Shown here: positions 8,778-17,173 of the stretch, one piece after another
Position numbering within the stretch: position 1 is the first letter of the stretch
How the letters are laid out: each line of letters starts with the position of its first letter
Assembly (NCBI GenBank): GCA_041690495.1
Contig: JAWLHE010000017.1
Coordinates: 1-57,806, forward strand
Direction: 5' to 3'
DNA length: 57,806 nucleotides
Origin: DATAAP01 sp041690495
Lineage (GTDB): Bacteria; Pseudomonadota; Alphaproteobacteria; CACIAM-22H2
The notes under the pieces: generated by a model
The model's database searches: none
Told to the model about the DNA's origin: nothing
What the model saw: only the letters and a program-made list of their open reading frames with translations
Position numbers and translations under genes: made by a program

Positions 8778-9191
8778 TCAGCCGCGACGGCGCTTTGCCT
8801 TGGTGCCGAGACCGAGCTCGCGGGCGAGCTGGCTGCGCTGCTTCGCATAGTTCGGCGCGACCATCGGATAATCGCTGGGAAGGCCCCAGCGCTCGCGGTA
8901 TTTCTCGGGCGTCATGTTGTAGGCGGTCTTGAGATGCCGCTTCAGCATCTTCAGCTTCTTGCCGTCCTCGAGACAGACGATGTAGTCGGGCATGACCGAC
9001 TTCTTGACGGGCACGGCAGGCTCCGGACGCGGCGCCTCCGGCGCGCCGGTCCCGATCGTCGACAGAGTCTGGAAGACCTGCTGGATCAGAGCCGGAAGAT
9101 CTGCGAGCGCAACGGTATTGTTTGAGACATGCGCGGCAACGATCTCCGCCGTCAGCGACAGCACATCCTGCGGCTTGGCTGCATCCGCCAT
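8778..9191 (-). CDS. mucR: MucR/Ros-family transcriptional regulator
   Basis: The 137-residue protein is a zinc-finger regulator of the alphaproteobacterial Ros/MucR family. It contains the signature IVCLEDGKKLKMLKRHLKTAYNMTPEKYRERWGLPSDYPMVAPNY in the C-terminal half (zinc ligands C...H...H), preceded by an N-terminal oligomerisation region with TAEIVAAHVSNN. MucR proteins are H-NS-like silencers acting at AT-rich promoters and often repress their own gene. AAGGTG lies six bases before the ATG. The gene is monocistronic, with 84 bp before fur and 169 bp after rimI. Confidence 0.93.
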   Translation of the reverse strand: MADAAKPQDVLSLTAEIVAAHVSNNTVALADLPALIQQVFQTLSTIGTGAPEAPRPEPAVPVKKSVMPDYIVCLEDGKKLKMLKRHLKTAYNMTPEKYRERWGLPSDYPMVAPNYAKQRSQLARELGLGTKAKRRRG

Positions 9192-9321
9192 TCATTCACC
9201 TTCTTGACCAGATTTTTGCTAGTCCATATCCAATAAAAGCGGGCAGCGCAACAAAATAACTCCCCCGCTTTAGAGTAAAATCAGCGAGGGCCAAGGACTC
9301 GCCCGCGCAGGCCCTGTATCC

Positions 9322-9339
9322 ATCCGTACGATTACGGAT
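9322..9339. promoter_or_regulatory. perfect inverted repeat upstream of mucR
   Basis: ATCCGTA and TACGGAT form a perfect 7-bp inverted repeat with a 4-base spacer, in the AT-rich gap between rimI and mucR. It could be an operator or a short hairpin ending the tsaB-rimI transcript. There is no T-run beside it. Confidence 0.35.
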
Positions 9340-9360
9340 ATGGATTGGCCACCCTGGCGC

Positions 9361-9873
9361 TCACACGCGCCCCCAGCGCCAGCGCGACGGCACGATGTGC
9401 CGGCGCAGCGTGAGCGCCGCCGTCGCGGAGCCGTCCCGCGCGCGGTAATAGTCGGGCCGCCGGCCCACACGCGTAAAGCCATGCTCGCGATAAAGCGCCT
9501 GTGCAGCGACGTTGTCCTCCGCGACTTCGAGGAACAGGTTGCGGGCGCCGCGCGCGCCTACGTAGTCGATCACCTGGCCGATCAGCCTGGTCGCGACCCC
9601 CTTGCGGCGGAAAGCCTCGATCACGCCGATCGAAAGGAGTTCCGCTTCGTCGGCCGCGACGCGCGTTATCGCGAAGCCGGCCGGCAGCAGCCCCGTCGGC
9701 GCGATGCTCCGCGGGGCGCGGATCACGGCAAGCCATGAGCACACGCCCGGCGATGCGATGACCTCGAGCATCGACTGGCTGGACCAGGAATCCTCGAAGC
9801 AGCCCGCGTGAAGCGCGGACAGCACGGCGACGTCGGCGACGCCGGCCTCGCGCAGGCGCAGCGACGCAGTCAC
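9361..9873 (-). CDS. rimI: ribosomal-protein-alanine N-acetyltransferase-like GNAT
   Basis: RimI acetylates the N-terminal alanine of ribosomal protein S18 in E. coli. The 170-residue product has the GNAT core: ELLSIGVIEAFRRKGVATRLI (acetyl-CoA loop, RRKGVA), FLEVAEDNVAAQALYREHGF, and GRRPDYYRA. Its ATG overlaps the tsaB stop by four bases, the usual tsaB-rimI pairing, which supports the assignment over a generic acetyltransferase. Confidence 0.88.
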   Translation of the reverse strand: MTASLRLREAGVADVAVLSALHAGCFEDSWSSQSMLEVIASPGVCSWLAVIRAPRSIAPTGLLPAGFAITRVAADEAELLSIGVIEAFRRKGVATRLIGQVIDYVGARGARNLFLEVAEDNVAAQALYREHGFTRVGRRPDYYRARDGSATAALTLRRHIVPSRWRWGRV

Positions 9874-10559
9874 GGACGCCGCTCCGCGCCGGTTCGCGCA
9901 GCGGGCAGCTTCGCCGCCGGCGGATGCAGATAGAAGGGCCGCACCGCGCCTTCGACCGGCGCACGCACGGCGCCAAGCGCCGCGAGCGTCGCCGCATCCG
10001 GCGACTCGGGCGCATCGGCGCGTGTCGCGTCATGGCCGGCCCCGCGCAGCGCCGCCACGAGCGCTCCGCCAGCATCGCCGGCGACGAGAATCGGGAGTCC
10101 GCGCGGCAGGCCCGCCGCGTATTCGTCGGGCGGCTGGGATGCCGGCCCGCCGAGCGCGGCCATATCCGTATCGAACATCTGCAGGTAGGGCTCCGCGCGC
10201 TTGGAGTCGATTGCAACCAGCACCCGGCGTCCCCGCCGGGCCTCGGCGCCGATCGCCGCGGCGATCGCCTCGAACGTCGTGACCGCCACGACCGGCAGCC
10301 CGGTGGCCAGCACCAGCGCACGCGCCACAGCGAGTCCCGCGCGCAGCCCCGTGAAGTGGCCGGGTCCGGTCGTGACCGCGAGCCTGTCGATGCCGCTGAA
10401 ATCGAGGCCAGCCTCGCGAAGAACGCGGTCGAGCATCGGTACCAGTGTCTCTGTCGCGCCATGCGCCCGCTCGCTCGCGGCCCGCGCGAGGATGCGGCCG
10501 TCCTGCCACAGGGCGGCCGAATGCCGCACGGTCGCACAGTCGAACGCCAGGATGATCAT
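9870..10559 (-). CDS. tsaB: tRNA threonylcarbamoyladenosine synthesis protein TsaB
   Basis: TsaB pairs with TsaD in making t6A37 in tRNA. The 229-residue protein begins with ATG at 10559 (IILAFDCATVRHSAAL), the canonical ASKHA N-terminus, although the frame is open 44 codons upstream. The conserved TTGPGHFTGLRAGLAVARAL segment is present. The C-terminal half is degenerate relative to a true protease, as in the family. It leads the tsaB-rimI operon and is divergent from ddpX. Confidence 0.93.
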   Translation of the reverse strand: MIILAFDCATVRHSAALWQDGRILARAASERAHGATETLVPMLDRVLREAGLDFSGIDRLAVTTGPGHFTGLRAGLAVARALVLATGLPVVAVTTFEAIAAAIGAEARRGRRVLVAIDSKRAEPYLQMFDTDMAALGGPASQPPDEYAAGLPRGLPILVAGDAGGALVAALRGAGHDATRADAPESPDAATLAALGAVRAPVEGAVRPFYLHPPAAKLPAARTGAERRP

Positions 10560-10648
10560 TGCGATGCCTCGCCCATTCGCCGCGGCAATGATACAAGCTT
10601 CCCGCCCGACCGCGACTGACTCGATTCGCCCGGATTCCCCGCCCGCCC

Positions 10649-11200
10649 ATGACACTCGTTGCCATCGCGCCGCCCCACTTCGACGTGGCACTCGACCTCG
10701 CCTATGCGACGCCGCGGAACTTCACCGGCAAGCCCGTCTACCGCCGCGCCGCCGCCTATCTGCATCCGCTCGCCGCCGAGCATCTTGTGCGCGCGATCGG
10801 CCTCGCCGGCGCGCTCGGCCTCCGCCTCAAGATTTTCGACGCGTTCCGGCCGGCCGAGGCACAATGGGCGATGTGGAATCACACGCCCGATCCGGAGTTC
10901 CTCGCCGATCCGCGCCGCGGCTCGCCGCACTCGCGTGGCGTCGCGGTCGATCTGACCCTGATCGACGGGCAGGGTCGGGAGCTCGACATGGGGACCGGCT
11001 TCGATGCGTTCACGCCGCTCTCGCACCACGGCGTCACAACCGTATCGCCGGCGGCGCAGCGCAACCGGCTGCTGCTGCTCGGTCTGATGACGGCCGCAGG
11101 ATGGGACTTCTATCGTAACGAATGGTGGCACTATCAGCTGTTCGATCCGCGCCGCTTCCCCGTCCTCGAGGATTCGGCGCTCGATCCGGGACTGATGTAG
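10649..11200 (+). CDS. ddpX: D-alanyl-D-alanine dipeptidase (VanX/DdpX family)
   Basis: These zinc peptidases split D-Ala-D-Ala for murein peptide recycling or nutrition; the same family includes VanX. The 183-residue protein shows FDAFRPAEAQ, the zinc site SPHSRGVAVDLTL (SxHxxGxAxD), and the second zinc ligand and catalytic acid in NEWWHYQLF (E-x2-H). No signal peptide is apparent, so it is probably cytoplasmic. There are no vanH/vanA neighbours, so this is not a glycopeptide-resistance operon. The start lacks an obvious ribosome-binding site. Confidence 0.88.
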   Translation: MTLVAIAPPHFDVALDLAYATPRNFTGKPVYRRAAAYLHPLAAEHLVRAIGLAGALGLRLKIFDAFRPAEAQWAMWNHTPDPEFLADPRRGSPHSRGVAVDLTLIDGQGRELDMGTGFDAFTPLSHHGVTTVSPAAQRNRLLLLGLMTAAGWDFYRNEWWHYQLFDPRRFPVLEDSALDPGLM

Positions 11201-11210
11201 CCGCGCGCGA

Positions 11211-11810
11211 TCACATGATCGTACAGACGTCATCGAATGCCGGGCGAGGATTGCGCGGCAACAGCTTTGCGTCGTCGCCATAGCCGAGATTGCAGAGAAA
11301 GTTCGACCTGTACCGGCCGTCGGGAAAGAACGTGGCATCCACCCTGGCATTATCGAAGCCCGACATGGGACCGCAATCGAGTCCGAGGGCGCGAGCCGCG
11401 ATCATCAGGTAGGCGCCCTGCAGGGTGCCGTTGCGGAATGCGGTGGCCGCGGCGACCGTCTCCTTGCCCGGTCCCTTGAACCAGGTGATCGCATCCGGCT
11501 CGTGCGGAAAGAGCCGCGGCACCAGCTCATAGAACTCCGAGTCGTAGCCAATGATTGCGCAGACGGGCGCCGCCATCGTCTTCGCCGCGTTGCCGGCGCT
11601 GAGGGCGGGCCTGAGCCGCTCCTTTGCGGAAGCGGACTTGACGAAGACGACACGCATCGGAAAGCAGTTGGCCGAGGTGGCGCCCCATTTCGCCAGATCG
11701 AAGACGCGGCGCAACAGGTCGTCGGGCACCGGTTTTGGCAGCCAGACGTTATGCGTCCGCGCCTTGCGAAAGATCAGGTCCTGCGCCGCGTCGGAAAGCG
11801 TCTCGTTCAT
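11211..11810 (-). CDS. rutE: malonic semialdehyde reductase / RutE-like nitroreductase
   Basis: The 199-residue product is an FMN-dependent nitroreductase of the RutE/HadB subgroup: RTHNVWLPKPVPDDLLRRVFDLAKWGATSANCFP at the N-terminus, with later AYLMIAARALGLDCGPMSGFDNA and NFLCNLGYGD. RutE reduces malonic semialdehyde to 3-hydroxypropionate in pyrimidine catabolism. None of the other rut genes is present nearby, so the substrate here is unproven. It converges on ddpX with only 10 bp between stops. Confidence 0.85.
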   Translation of the reverse strand: MNETLSDAAQDLIFRKARTHNVWLPKPVPDDLLRRVFDLAKWGATSANCFPMRVVFVKSASAKERLRPALSAGNAAKTMAAPVCAIIGYDSEFYELVPRLFPHEPDAITWFKGPGKETVAAATAFRNGTLQGAYLMIAARALGLDCGPMSGFDNARVDATFFPDGRYRSNFLCNLGYGDDAKLLPRNPRPAFDDVCTIM

Positions 11811-11884
11811 CGGTCGTTCGCCATCCCCGCCCGGTCAAGAGCGAGGATGGCGAGCCGATATGCACCTGGCAAGCGCCCTTAGGC

Positions 11885-12841
11885 CTATCCGTCGAGGCGG
11901 GCGCGATCGAAGGGCTGCAGGTTGTTCACGCGGATCAGGCTGCGGACCGCCTGCACGTAATCCTGCTTGCGTTCGGAATAGCGCACCAGGTGCAGCGCCA
12001 GCTCGTAGCCGTCGGGCGTGCGGCCGCTCTTGCGCATCTGCGCGCGCACGTCGCGGAACTCCGCGTAAGCGCGATGCGTGTTGAGATTATGAGCATAGGC
12101 TTCGACTGCGGCCGCGAGGTCCTTGAACATCTTGACCGACGCTTCGGTCGTGCCGTTGGCATCGACGCGGAACACCATCTGGCCGAACATTGCGTGACCA
12201 CGCTGCGCCACCGAGCTCGTGCCCCAGCCAGTCTCGAGCGCCGCCTGGGCGAGCGCCAGCGCCGGCGACACGGCGTCGACGCGGCGGAACAGCTCGAAGA
12301 GGTTGCCGTCCGCGACGCCGTAGCGCTCGGCCAGATTCGCAAGCCACACGAGCTGCTCGGTCGTCACCGGCGTTTCGGTTTCGAGCGCTTCGCGGATCTG
12401 CAGGGCGCGCGCGCGGTCCTTGCGGATGCGCTCGTTCTCGGCGAGGACGAGCGGCAGCATCATCTTGATGAAGACCGTCTTGCGGAAATCGGGCGAGAGC
12501 AGCGTGGGCAGGTCACGCGGCAGCTGCGCCAGGAAGACGCGCGGCACCGCCTCGCCGTCCCTGCGCACCGCGTCGAGCGTATAGCCGCGCTGCGTGAAAT
12601 GGTGATGCAGCGACACCGCGCTCACCGCCCTGATCATCATCGAGGCCGGCGCCGCGGCAGGCTCGATCTTCGCGAAACGCTCGGCCTCGCGATCGATGTC
12701 GACCAGCGCAGGCGCCGTGACGGCGGGGCTGGGAATTGCAACCCGCACGGGCGCACGGCCGTCGGACACTGCACCGGAGAGTGTAAGCGTGGCCGCGCAG
12801 ACGGAGAACACGGTCCACTTCCTGAAGCTGGCCGCCTTCAT
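11885..12841 (-). CDS. Bax-like secreted glucosaminidase
   Basis: The 318-residue protein begins with a signal-type segment (WTVFSVCAATLTLSGAVSDG) and holds a glucosaminidase (GH73/Bax-like) domain in the C-terminal half: SPALALAQAALETGWGTSS with the catalytic-type Glu, then GHAMFGQMVF and a conserved YAHNLNTHRAYAEFRDVRAQ. Family members cleave the glycan strands of peptidoglycan in the periplasm. It lies 52 bp downstream of nfuA on the same strand, but there is no functional link beyond position. Confidence 0.85.
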   Translation of the reverse strand: MKAASFRKWTVFSVCAATLTLSGAVSDGRAPVRVAIPSPAVTAPALVDIDREAERFAKIEPAAAPASMMIRAVSAVSLHHHFTQRGYTLDAVRRDGEAVPRVFLAQLPRDLPTLLSPDFRKTVFIKMMLPLVLAENERIRKDRARALQIREALETETPVTTEQLVWLANLAERYGVADGNLFELFRRVDAVSPALALAQAALETGWGTSSVAQRGHAMFGQMVFRVDANGTTEASVKMFKDLAAAVEAYAHNLNTHRAYAEFRDVRAQMRKSGRTPDGYELALHLVRYSERKQDYVQAVRSLIRVNNLQPFDRARLDG

Positions 12842-12893
12842 GCAGTCAGACCCCTAGATTTGTTATAAATTCGTGCTGGCGGACAGGCTGCCG

Positions 12894-13448
12894 CTACTGG
12901 CTCGCCCGAACCTCGACTACTTCCGGGACATAATGCCGAAGCATGTTCTCGATCCCGGCCTTGAGGGTTGCGGTCGAACTCGGGCAGCCCGAGCACGCGC
13001 CCTGCATATGGAGGTAGACGACGCCGTCTTCGAAGCCGCGGAAGATGATGTCGCCGCCGTCCTGGGCGACCGCCGGTCGCACCCGCGTCTCGAGCAGCTC
13101 CTTGATCTGTGCGACGATCTCGTCGTCTTCCTCCTCGGCCGTTTCGGCACTCGCCGCCGCATCGGCATTGATCACCGGCCGGCCGGCCGTGAAATGCTCC
13201 ATGATGACGCCGAGGATGGCGGGCTTGAGAACATGCCATTCGCGCTCGGCATCCTTCGTCACGGTGACGAAGTCGGAGCCGAGGAACACGCCGGTCACGC
13301 CGTCGATCCCGAACAGCCGTTCCGCAAGCGGCGAGCGGCTGGCGCCCTCTGCCGTCGGGAAGTTCGCGGTCCCGGTTTCCATGACCATGCGCCCCGGAAG
13401 AAACTTGAGGGTCGCTGGGTTGGGGGTTTGCTCGGTCTGAATGAACAT
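12894..13448 (-). CDS. nfuA: NifU-like Fe-S scaffold/carrier protein
   Basis: The 184-residue protein has the N-terminal Nfu domain (FIQTEQTPNPATLKFLPG, an unmistakable opening) and the C-terminal NifU domain whose QGACSGCPSS holds the CxxC that binds a 4Fe-4S cluster. It delivers clusters to apoproteins. I start at ATG 13448; the frame runs 12 codons further but the family starts here. It is probably transcribed from the 13449-13678 gap, divergent from the cyclase gene. Confidence 0.94.
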   Translation of the reverse strand: MFIQTEQTPNPATLKFLPGRMVMETGTANFPTAEGASRSPLAERLFGIDGVTGVFLGSDFVTVTKDAEREWHVLKPAILGVIMEHFTAGRPVINADAAASAETAEEEDDEIVAQIKELLETRVRPAVAQDGGDIIFRGFEDGVVYLHMQGACSGCPSSTATLKAGIENMLRHYVPEVVEVRASQ

Positions 13449-13602
13449 GGTGCCGGTCTCCTGCTCGCCGCAATTGACAGTCACGACAACAGTAAATGGC
13501 CTGTTAAGGACCCTACGTCAATGGCGCGACGCCGGGCTCCGCTACCGGGATACCGCAATTGCGATGGTAATTGTCGTATTTACCAAAGAAACTTGTGCAT
13601 AC

Positions 13603-13647
13603 TAACCAGCTAACCAAGCACCACGATGCGAGATAACCAGATAACCA
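13603..13647. repeat. four spaced TAACCA repeats upstream of the cyclase gene
   Basis: TAACCA occurs at 13603, 13611, 13634 and 13642: two pairs with 8-base spacing inside each pair and a 31-base offset between pairs, about three helical turns. They lie 32 to 76 bases before the cyclase ATG in the nfuA/cyclase divergent region. The regular phasing suggests a regulator-binding array; the protein is unknown. Confidence 0.45.
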
Positions 13648-13678
13648 CGCGCGCGGGCGTGCGCATGGCCTTGGACAA

Positions 13679-14959
13679 ATGACGCAAGCGAGGAACCCCG
13701 CCGCACGGGACACGGTTTCGCGCTGGTTCACTCCGACCCGCACGCTCAGGCCGATCGCGCCCCTTGCGACGATGTCGACCGACGACGTGGCCCGCTGGCT
13801 GCTGGGGCCGGCGCGCGCGCTGCGCCATTCGAGCGAGCTGCTGCACGAGTTGAGCGCGCGTCTGCTCGCGGCCGGCCTGCCGCTGGCGCGGACCACTTTC
13901 CATATCGGCACGCTGCACCCGCAGTTTCTTGGTCTGTTCTGCCGCTGGGAGCGCCGCACCGGCACTACCGAAGAAGCGTCGATTGCGCACGGCGTGCGCG
14001 GCACTGCCGCATACACGTCGAGCCCGATCCGGCTGGCGCTCGAGAAGCATGAGGTGGTCCGCCGCCGCCTCGACTCGCCTGACCGTACCGACGACTTTCT
14101 CATCCTCAGCGAGCTGCGCGAGCAGGGGATGACCGATTATCTCGCAACGCCGCTGGAATTCCCGGAGCAGGGCCTTGCCGCGGCGACGTGGGCGACGGAC
14201 CGGCCGGGCGGATTTAGCGACAGCGATATCGCGCTGATCAACGCCCTGCTGCCGCCCCTCGCCCTGCTGCTCGAGGTGCAGGCGGTCCGGCTGATATCGG
14301 CCAACCTGCTGGGCGTCTATCTTGGACAGCAGACCGGCCAGCGCGTACTGAAAGGCGACATCATCCGCGGCAGCGGCCAGACGATCCGCGCCGTGCTGCT
14401 CTTCGCCGATCTGCGCGGGTTCACGGCGCTCTCGGACCGGCTCGCGTCGGACAAGGTCATCGCCATCCTCAACAACTATTTCGAGCGCGTCGTGGCGCCG
14501 ATCCATGCCCATGGCGGCGAGGTGCTGAAGTTCATCGGCGACGGCCTGCTCGCCATCTTCCCGATCGAGGACGCGGCGTTCGCCTTCAATGCGGCGCGCC
14601 GTGCGCTCGAGGCGACGCTGGAGGCATTCGCCGGGCTCGAGGCGTTCAGCTCCGATCCCGCACGCAGCGGCGAGCCGGCCATCCGCATGGGCGTCGCCCT
14701 TCATGCCGGCGACGTCGTCTACGGCAATATCGGCGGCCAGGACCGGCTCGACTTCACCACGATCGGTCCCGCGGTCAATCTCGTGGCCCGCCTGCAGCAG
14801 CTGTCCAAGCGGCTCGACCGGGCGTTGCTGCTGAGCGACGATTTTGCCCGGATCTGCGAGCGTCCGATCGTGTCGCTCGGCTTTCATCCGGTGCGCGGCC
14901 TGAGCGAGCCGCGCGAGGTCTTCACCTTGCGCGACGCGGAGGCGCCCGGCCTCACGTGA
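13679..14959 (+). CDS. class III adenylate/guanylate cyclase with GAF-like N-terminus
   Basis: The 426-residue protein ends in a class III nucleotide cyclase domain (about residues 240-420). The first metal aspartate is in LLFADLRGFTALSD, the second in EVLKFIGDGLLAIFP, and the transition-state Asn/Arg are in TTIGPAVNLVARLQ. The N-terminal 230 residues have no membrane segment and resemble a sensory GAF-like region, with a DSDIALINALLPPLALLLE helix leading into the catalytic domain. ATP versus GTP preference is not decided by the motifs I can read. The ATG has only a weak Shine-Dalgarno, and M32 is an alternative. Its end overlaps the convergent usp gene by 8 bp. Confidence 0.88.
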   Translation: MTQARNPAARDTVSRWFTPTRTLRPIAPLATMSTDDVARWLLGPARALRHSSELLHELSARLLAAGLPLARTTFHIGTLHPQFLGLFCRWERRTGTTEEASIAHGVRGTAAYTSSPIRLALEKHEVVRRRLDSPDRTDDFLILSELREQGMTDYLATPLEFPEQGLAAATWATDRPGGFSDSDIALINALLPPLALLLEVQAVRLISANLLGVYLGQQTGQRVLKGDIIRGSGQTIRAVLLFADLRGFTALSDRLASDKVIAILNNYFERVVAPIHAHGGEVLKFIGDGLLAIFPIEDAAFAFNAARRALEATLEAFAGLEAFSSDPARSGEPAIRMGVALHAGDVVYGNIGGQDRLDFTTIGPAVNLVARLQQLSKRLDRALLLSDDFARICERPIVSLGFHPVRGLSEPREVFTLRDAEAPGLT

Positions 14960-15428
14960 TCGCGTCGACCTCGGTGTCGGAGAACGAGCCCGGTACGATC
15001 GTCAGCGGGATGTGCAGCTTGCTCAGGAATTTGCCGGTCAGCGCCGTGACCAGCGGCCCCGGGCCGCCGGACCCGGTGTCGGCCCCGAGCACGAGAATCG
15101 AGATGCTCGGCTCCTCGTCGATCAGCTTCAGCAGTTCCTCGCGCACGGTGCCCTCGCGCACGTAGAGAACCGGCATCTCGCCCGAGAGCTCCTGGACCAT
15201 GGTCGAGAGCTCCTGCAGGCGCTGCTCCGCCTCGGTGCGCCGCTCCTCGCGCATGATTTCGCCGACGCCGAGCCACTCGGCCTCGGCCGGCTCGGTCACG
15301 TAGAGCATGGCGACGCGCCCGCCGGTCGCCCGGGCGCGCCGCGCGGCGAAGCGTAGCGCCACCTTCAACTCCTCGCTCTGGTCGACAACGACCAGAAAGA
15401 CGCGATGTGCCTGCTTCGTGCGCTCCAT
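14952..15428 (-). CDS. universal stress protein (UspA family)
   Basis: The 158-residue single-domain protein opens with FLVVVDQSEELKVALRFAARRA and has the ATP-binding signature GADTGSGG...LTGKFLSKLHIPLTIVPG (GxxG plus G-S/T-type ending), so it is likely an ATP-binding Usp. It lies 33 bp downstream of the TIGR02186 gene on the same strand and may be the last gene of the tauE-tauE-TIGR02186-usp run. The role of Usp proteins is stress survival; no partner is shown. Confidence 0.88.
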   Translation of the reverse strand: MERTKQAHRVFLVVVDQSEELKVALRFAARRARATGGRVAMLYVTEPAEAEWLGVGEIMREERRTEAEQRLQELSTMVQELSGEMPVLYVREGTVREELLKLIDEEPSISILVLGADTGSGGPGPLVTALTGKFLSKLHIPLTIVPGSFSDTEVDAIT

Positions 15429-15461
15429 CCGATCCTTTACGTCCAGGCGGTTGCGTGGGGC

Positions 15462-16202
15462 CTATACCCGGCGGAAGACGGTCCCCGCCGCCCATCCGGC
15501 GAAGGCCGCCATCAGCACCGCCAGCAATCCATACACTGCCGCGTAGCGATGGGCAAAGTCGAAGACGTCGGCGCCTATGCCGACCTTGCTGACGAACATC
15601 GGCGTGGTCTGCGCCGCGACGACCTGCCGGTTGCGCACCAGAAGCACTTCTACGGTGTAGGAGCCGGGCGGAACATTGGCCGGAAGATAGATGCGCGTGC
15701 GGAACAGCCGGGGCCCGAGGAACGAGACCTTGCCGATCTCGGTCGAGTACAGATCCTCCCGCTCCTTGTTGCGCAGCAGGCCGTCGCGGAAATCGACAAG
15801 CACCCCGCGCGACAGGTTCCGCTCCGGCACGAGGCGGAGCTGATCCACGCCGATCTGGTGGCGCGAGCGCAGCGCCGGCGTGGTGACCTCGTCGAGCGGA
15901 TGGCTCGAGGCAACGCGGTAGAACGACGGAGCGCCGCTGAACGAGACGCGCTCCGTATTGATCCAGATCCCCGCGACTCGCGACTTTCGCCTCACGATGA
16001 CCGGATGGTCGGGCCCGCGCAGAACGACGACGACTTCGCCCTCGCCTTCGGTCGCGCCGAACAGCAGCACATCCGTGCCGGCGAAACCGGCCGTGATGGC
16101 AATCAGGTGCTCCGACAGGTCTGCGACCAGCGGCTGGGCGCGCGCCGGTGCGGCGGCGAAGGCCGCAAACGCGAACAGCAATATGAGCGCGCGCCTGGTC
16201 AT
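15462..16202 (-). CDS. TIGR02186-type membrane-anchored periplasmic protein
   Basis: The 246-residue protein has an N-terminal signal peptide (ending PARAQP), a beta-rich extracytoplasmic domain with FGATEGEGEVVVVLRGP, and a C-terminal membrane helix (YGLLAVLMAAFAGWAAGTVF). This matches the alphaproteobacterial TIGR02186 family, which is commonly found next to TauE/SafE permeases; its function is not known. The ATG overlaps the stop of the upstream tauE by four bases, so the two are probably made together. Confidence 0.85.
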   Translation of the reverse strand: MTRRALILLFAFAAFAAAPARAQPLVADLSEHLIAITAGFAGTDVLLFGATEGEGEVVVVLRGPDHPVIVRRKSRVAGIWINTERVSFSGAPSFYRVASSHPLDEVTTPALRSRHQIGVDQLRLVPERNLSRGVLVDFRDGLLRNKEREDLYSTEIGKVSFLGPRLFRTRIYLPANVPPGSYTVEVLLVRNRQVVAAQTTPMFVSKVGIGADVFDFAHRYAAVYGLLAVLMAAFAGWAAGTVFRRV

Positions 16203-17143
16203 TTATTCGCCGGCAGGCTGCCCTCCATCACCACGGTTTCGCTGGAGAACCGGTCCTGCGGGCGCACGACAAGGTTGTAGGCGAGCTGAAGCGCGACCGC
16301 GAGAACCAGCATCGCCAGCAGGATTCGCATCTGGTCGCCACGGAGCTTGGCGCCGATCCGCGCGCCATAAGGCGCCGCGACGACGCTGCCGATGATGAGC
16401 GTCAGCGCCAGGATGACGTCGACGGTATGATTGGTGGCGCTCTGCAGGAACGTGACATTCGCCGAGACGAAGATGATCTGGAACTGCGACGTTCCGACGA
16501 CGACCGAAGTCGGCATGCCGAGCAGGTAGATCATCGCCGGCACCATGATGAAGCCGCCGCCCACACCCATGATGCCGGACATCACGCCGACGCCGAAGCC
16601 GATGCCGGCGGGCAGCAGCGCGCTGATGTAGAGGCGCGAGCGCGGAAACCGCATCTTCAGCGGCAGGCCGTGTATCCAGATGTGGCGATGCAGCTTGCGC
16701 GGCGGCGCCGGAATCGCGCCCCTGCGGCGGCGCCAAGCGCGGATCGATTCCTGCAGCATCAGACCCCCGACCGTGCCGAGCAGAACGACATAGCTGATCG
16801 ACACCACGAAATCGATCTGGCCGATGCGCTGCAGCAGCCCGAACAGCCAGACGCTGGCGCCAGAGCCGACGAAGCCGCCGAGCAGCAGCACCAGCCCCAT
16901 CCGCAGATCGACCCCGCCCCGCCGCAAGCCGGTCAGCACGCCCGTGACCGACGGCGCGATCACGGTGTTGGCGCCGGTCGCGGCTGCCACCGCCGGGGGC
17001 ACGCCCAGGAATATGAGGAGCGGCGTCACGAGGAATCCGCCGCCGACGCCGAACAGGCCGGAGAGGAAGCCAATTGCAGCGCCCAGCCCGAGCAGAAAAA
17101 AGACATCGATCGAGACTTCGGCGACGGGCAGGTAGACGTGCAT
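16199..17143 (-). CDS. TauE/SafE-family permease, copy 1
   Basis: The 314-residue protein is a TauE/SafE-type exporter with about eight membrane helices and two repeat signatures: GFLSGLFGVGGGFLVTPLLIFLG near the N-terminus and GIMGVGGGFIMVPAMIYLLG in the second half. Family members move sulfite, sulfonates or other organic anions. It lies 30 bp downstream of a paralogue and overlaps the TIGR02186 gene. Part of it (16487-16575) is almost identical at DNA level to the paralogue. Confidence 0.88.
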   Translation of the reverse strand: MHVYLPVAEVSIDVFFLLGLGAAIGFLSGLFGVGGGFLVTPLLIFLGVPPAVAAATGANTVIAPSVTGVLTGLRRGGVDLRMGLVLLLGGFVGSGASVWLFGLLQRIGQIDFVVSISYVVLLGTVGGLMLQESIRAWRRRRGAIPAPPRKLHRHIWIHGLPLKMRFPRSRLYISALLPAGIGFGVGVMSGIMGVGGGFIMVPAMIYLLGMPTSVVVGTSQFQIIFVSANVTFLQSATNHTVDVILALTLIIGSVVAAPYGARIGAKLRGDQMRILLAMLVLAVALQLAYNLVVRPQDRFSSETVVMEGSLPANK

Positions 17144-17173
17144 GGTTCGGGACGCACCGTTATCTCAATGTGT

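Noticed and set aside
10649..11200. VanX-type vancomycin resistance
   Set aside because: No vanH/vanA/regulator; better as a housekeeping D-Ala-D-Ala dipeptidase.
13603..13647. CtrA binding site
   Set aside because: TAACCA resembles the half-site, but the 8-bp spacing does not match TTAA-N7-TTAA; kept only as a repeat.
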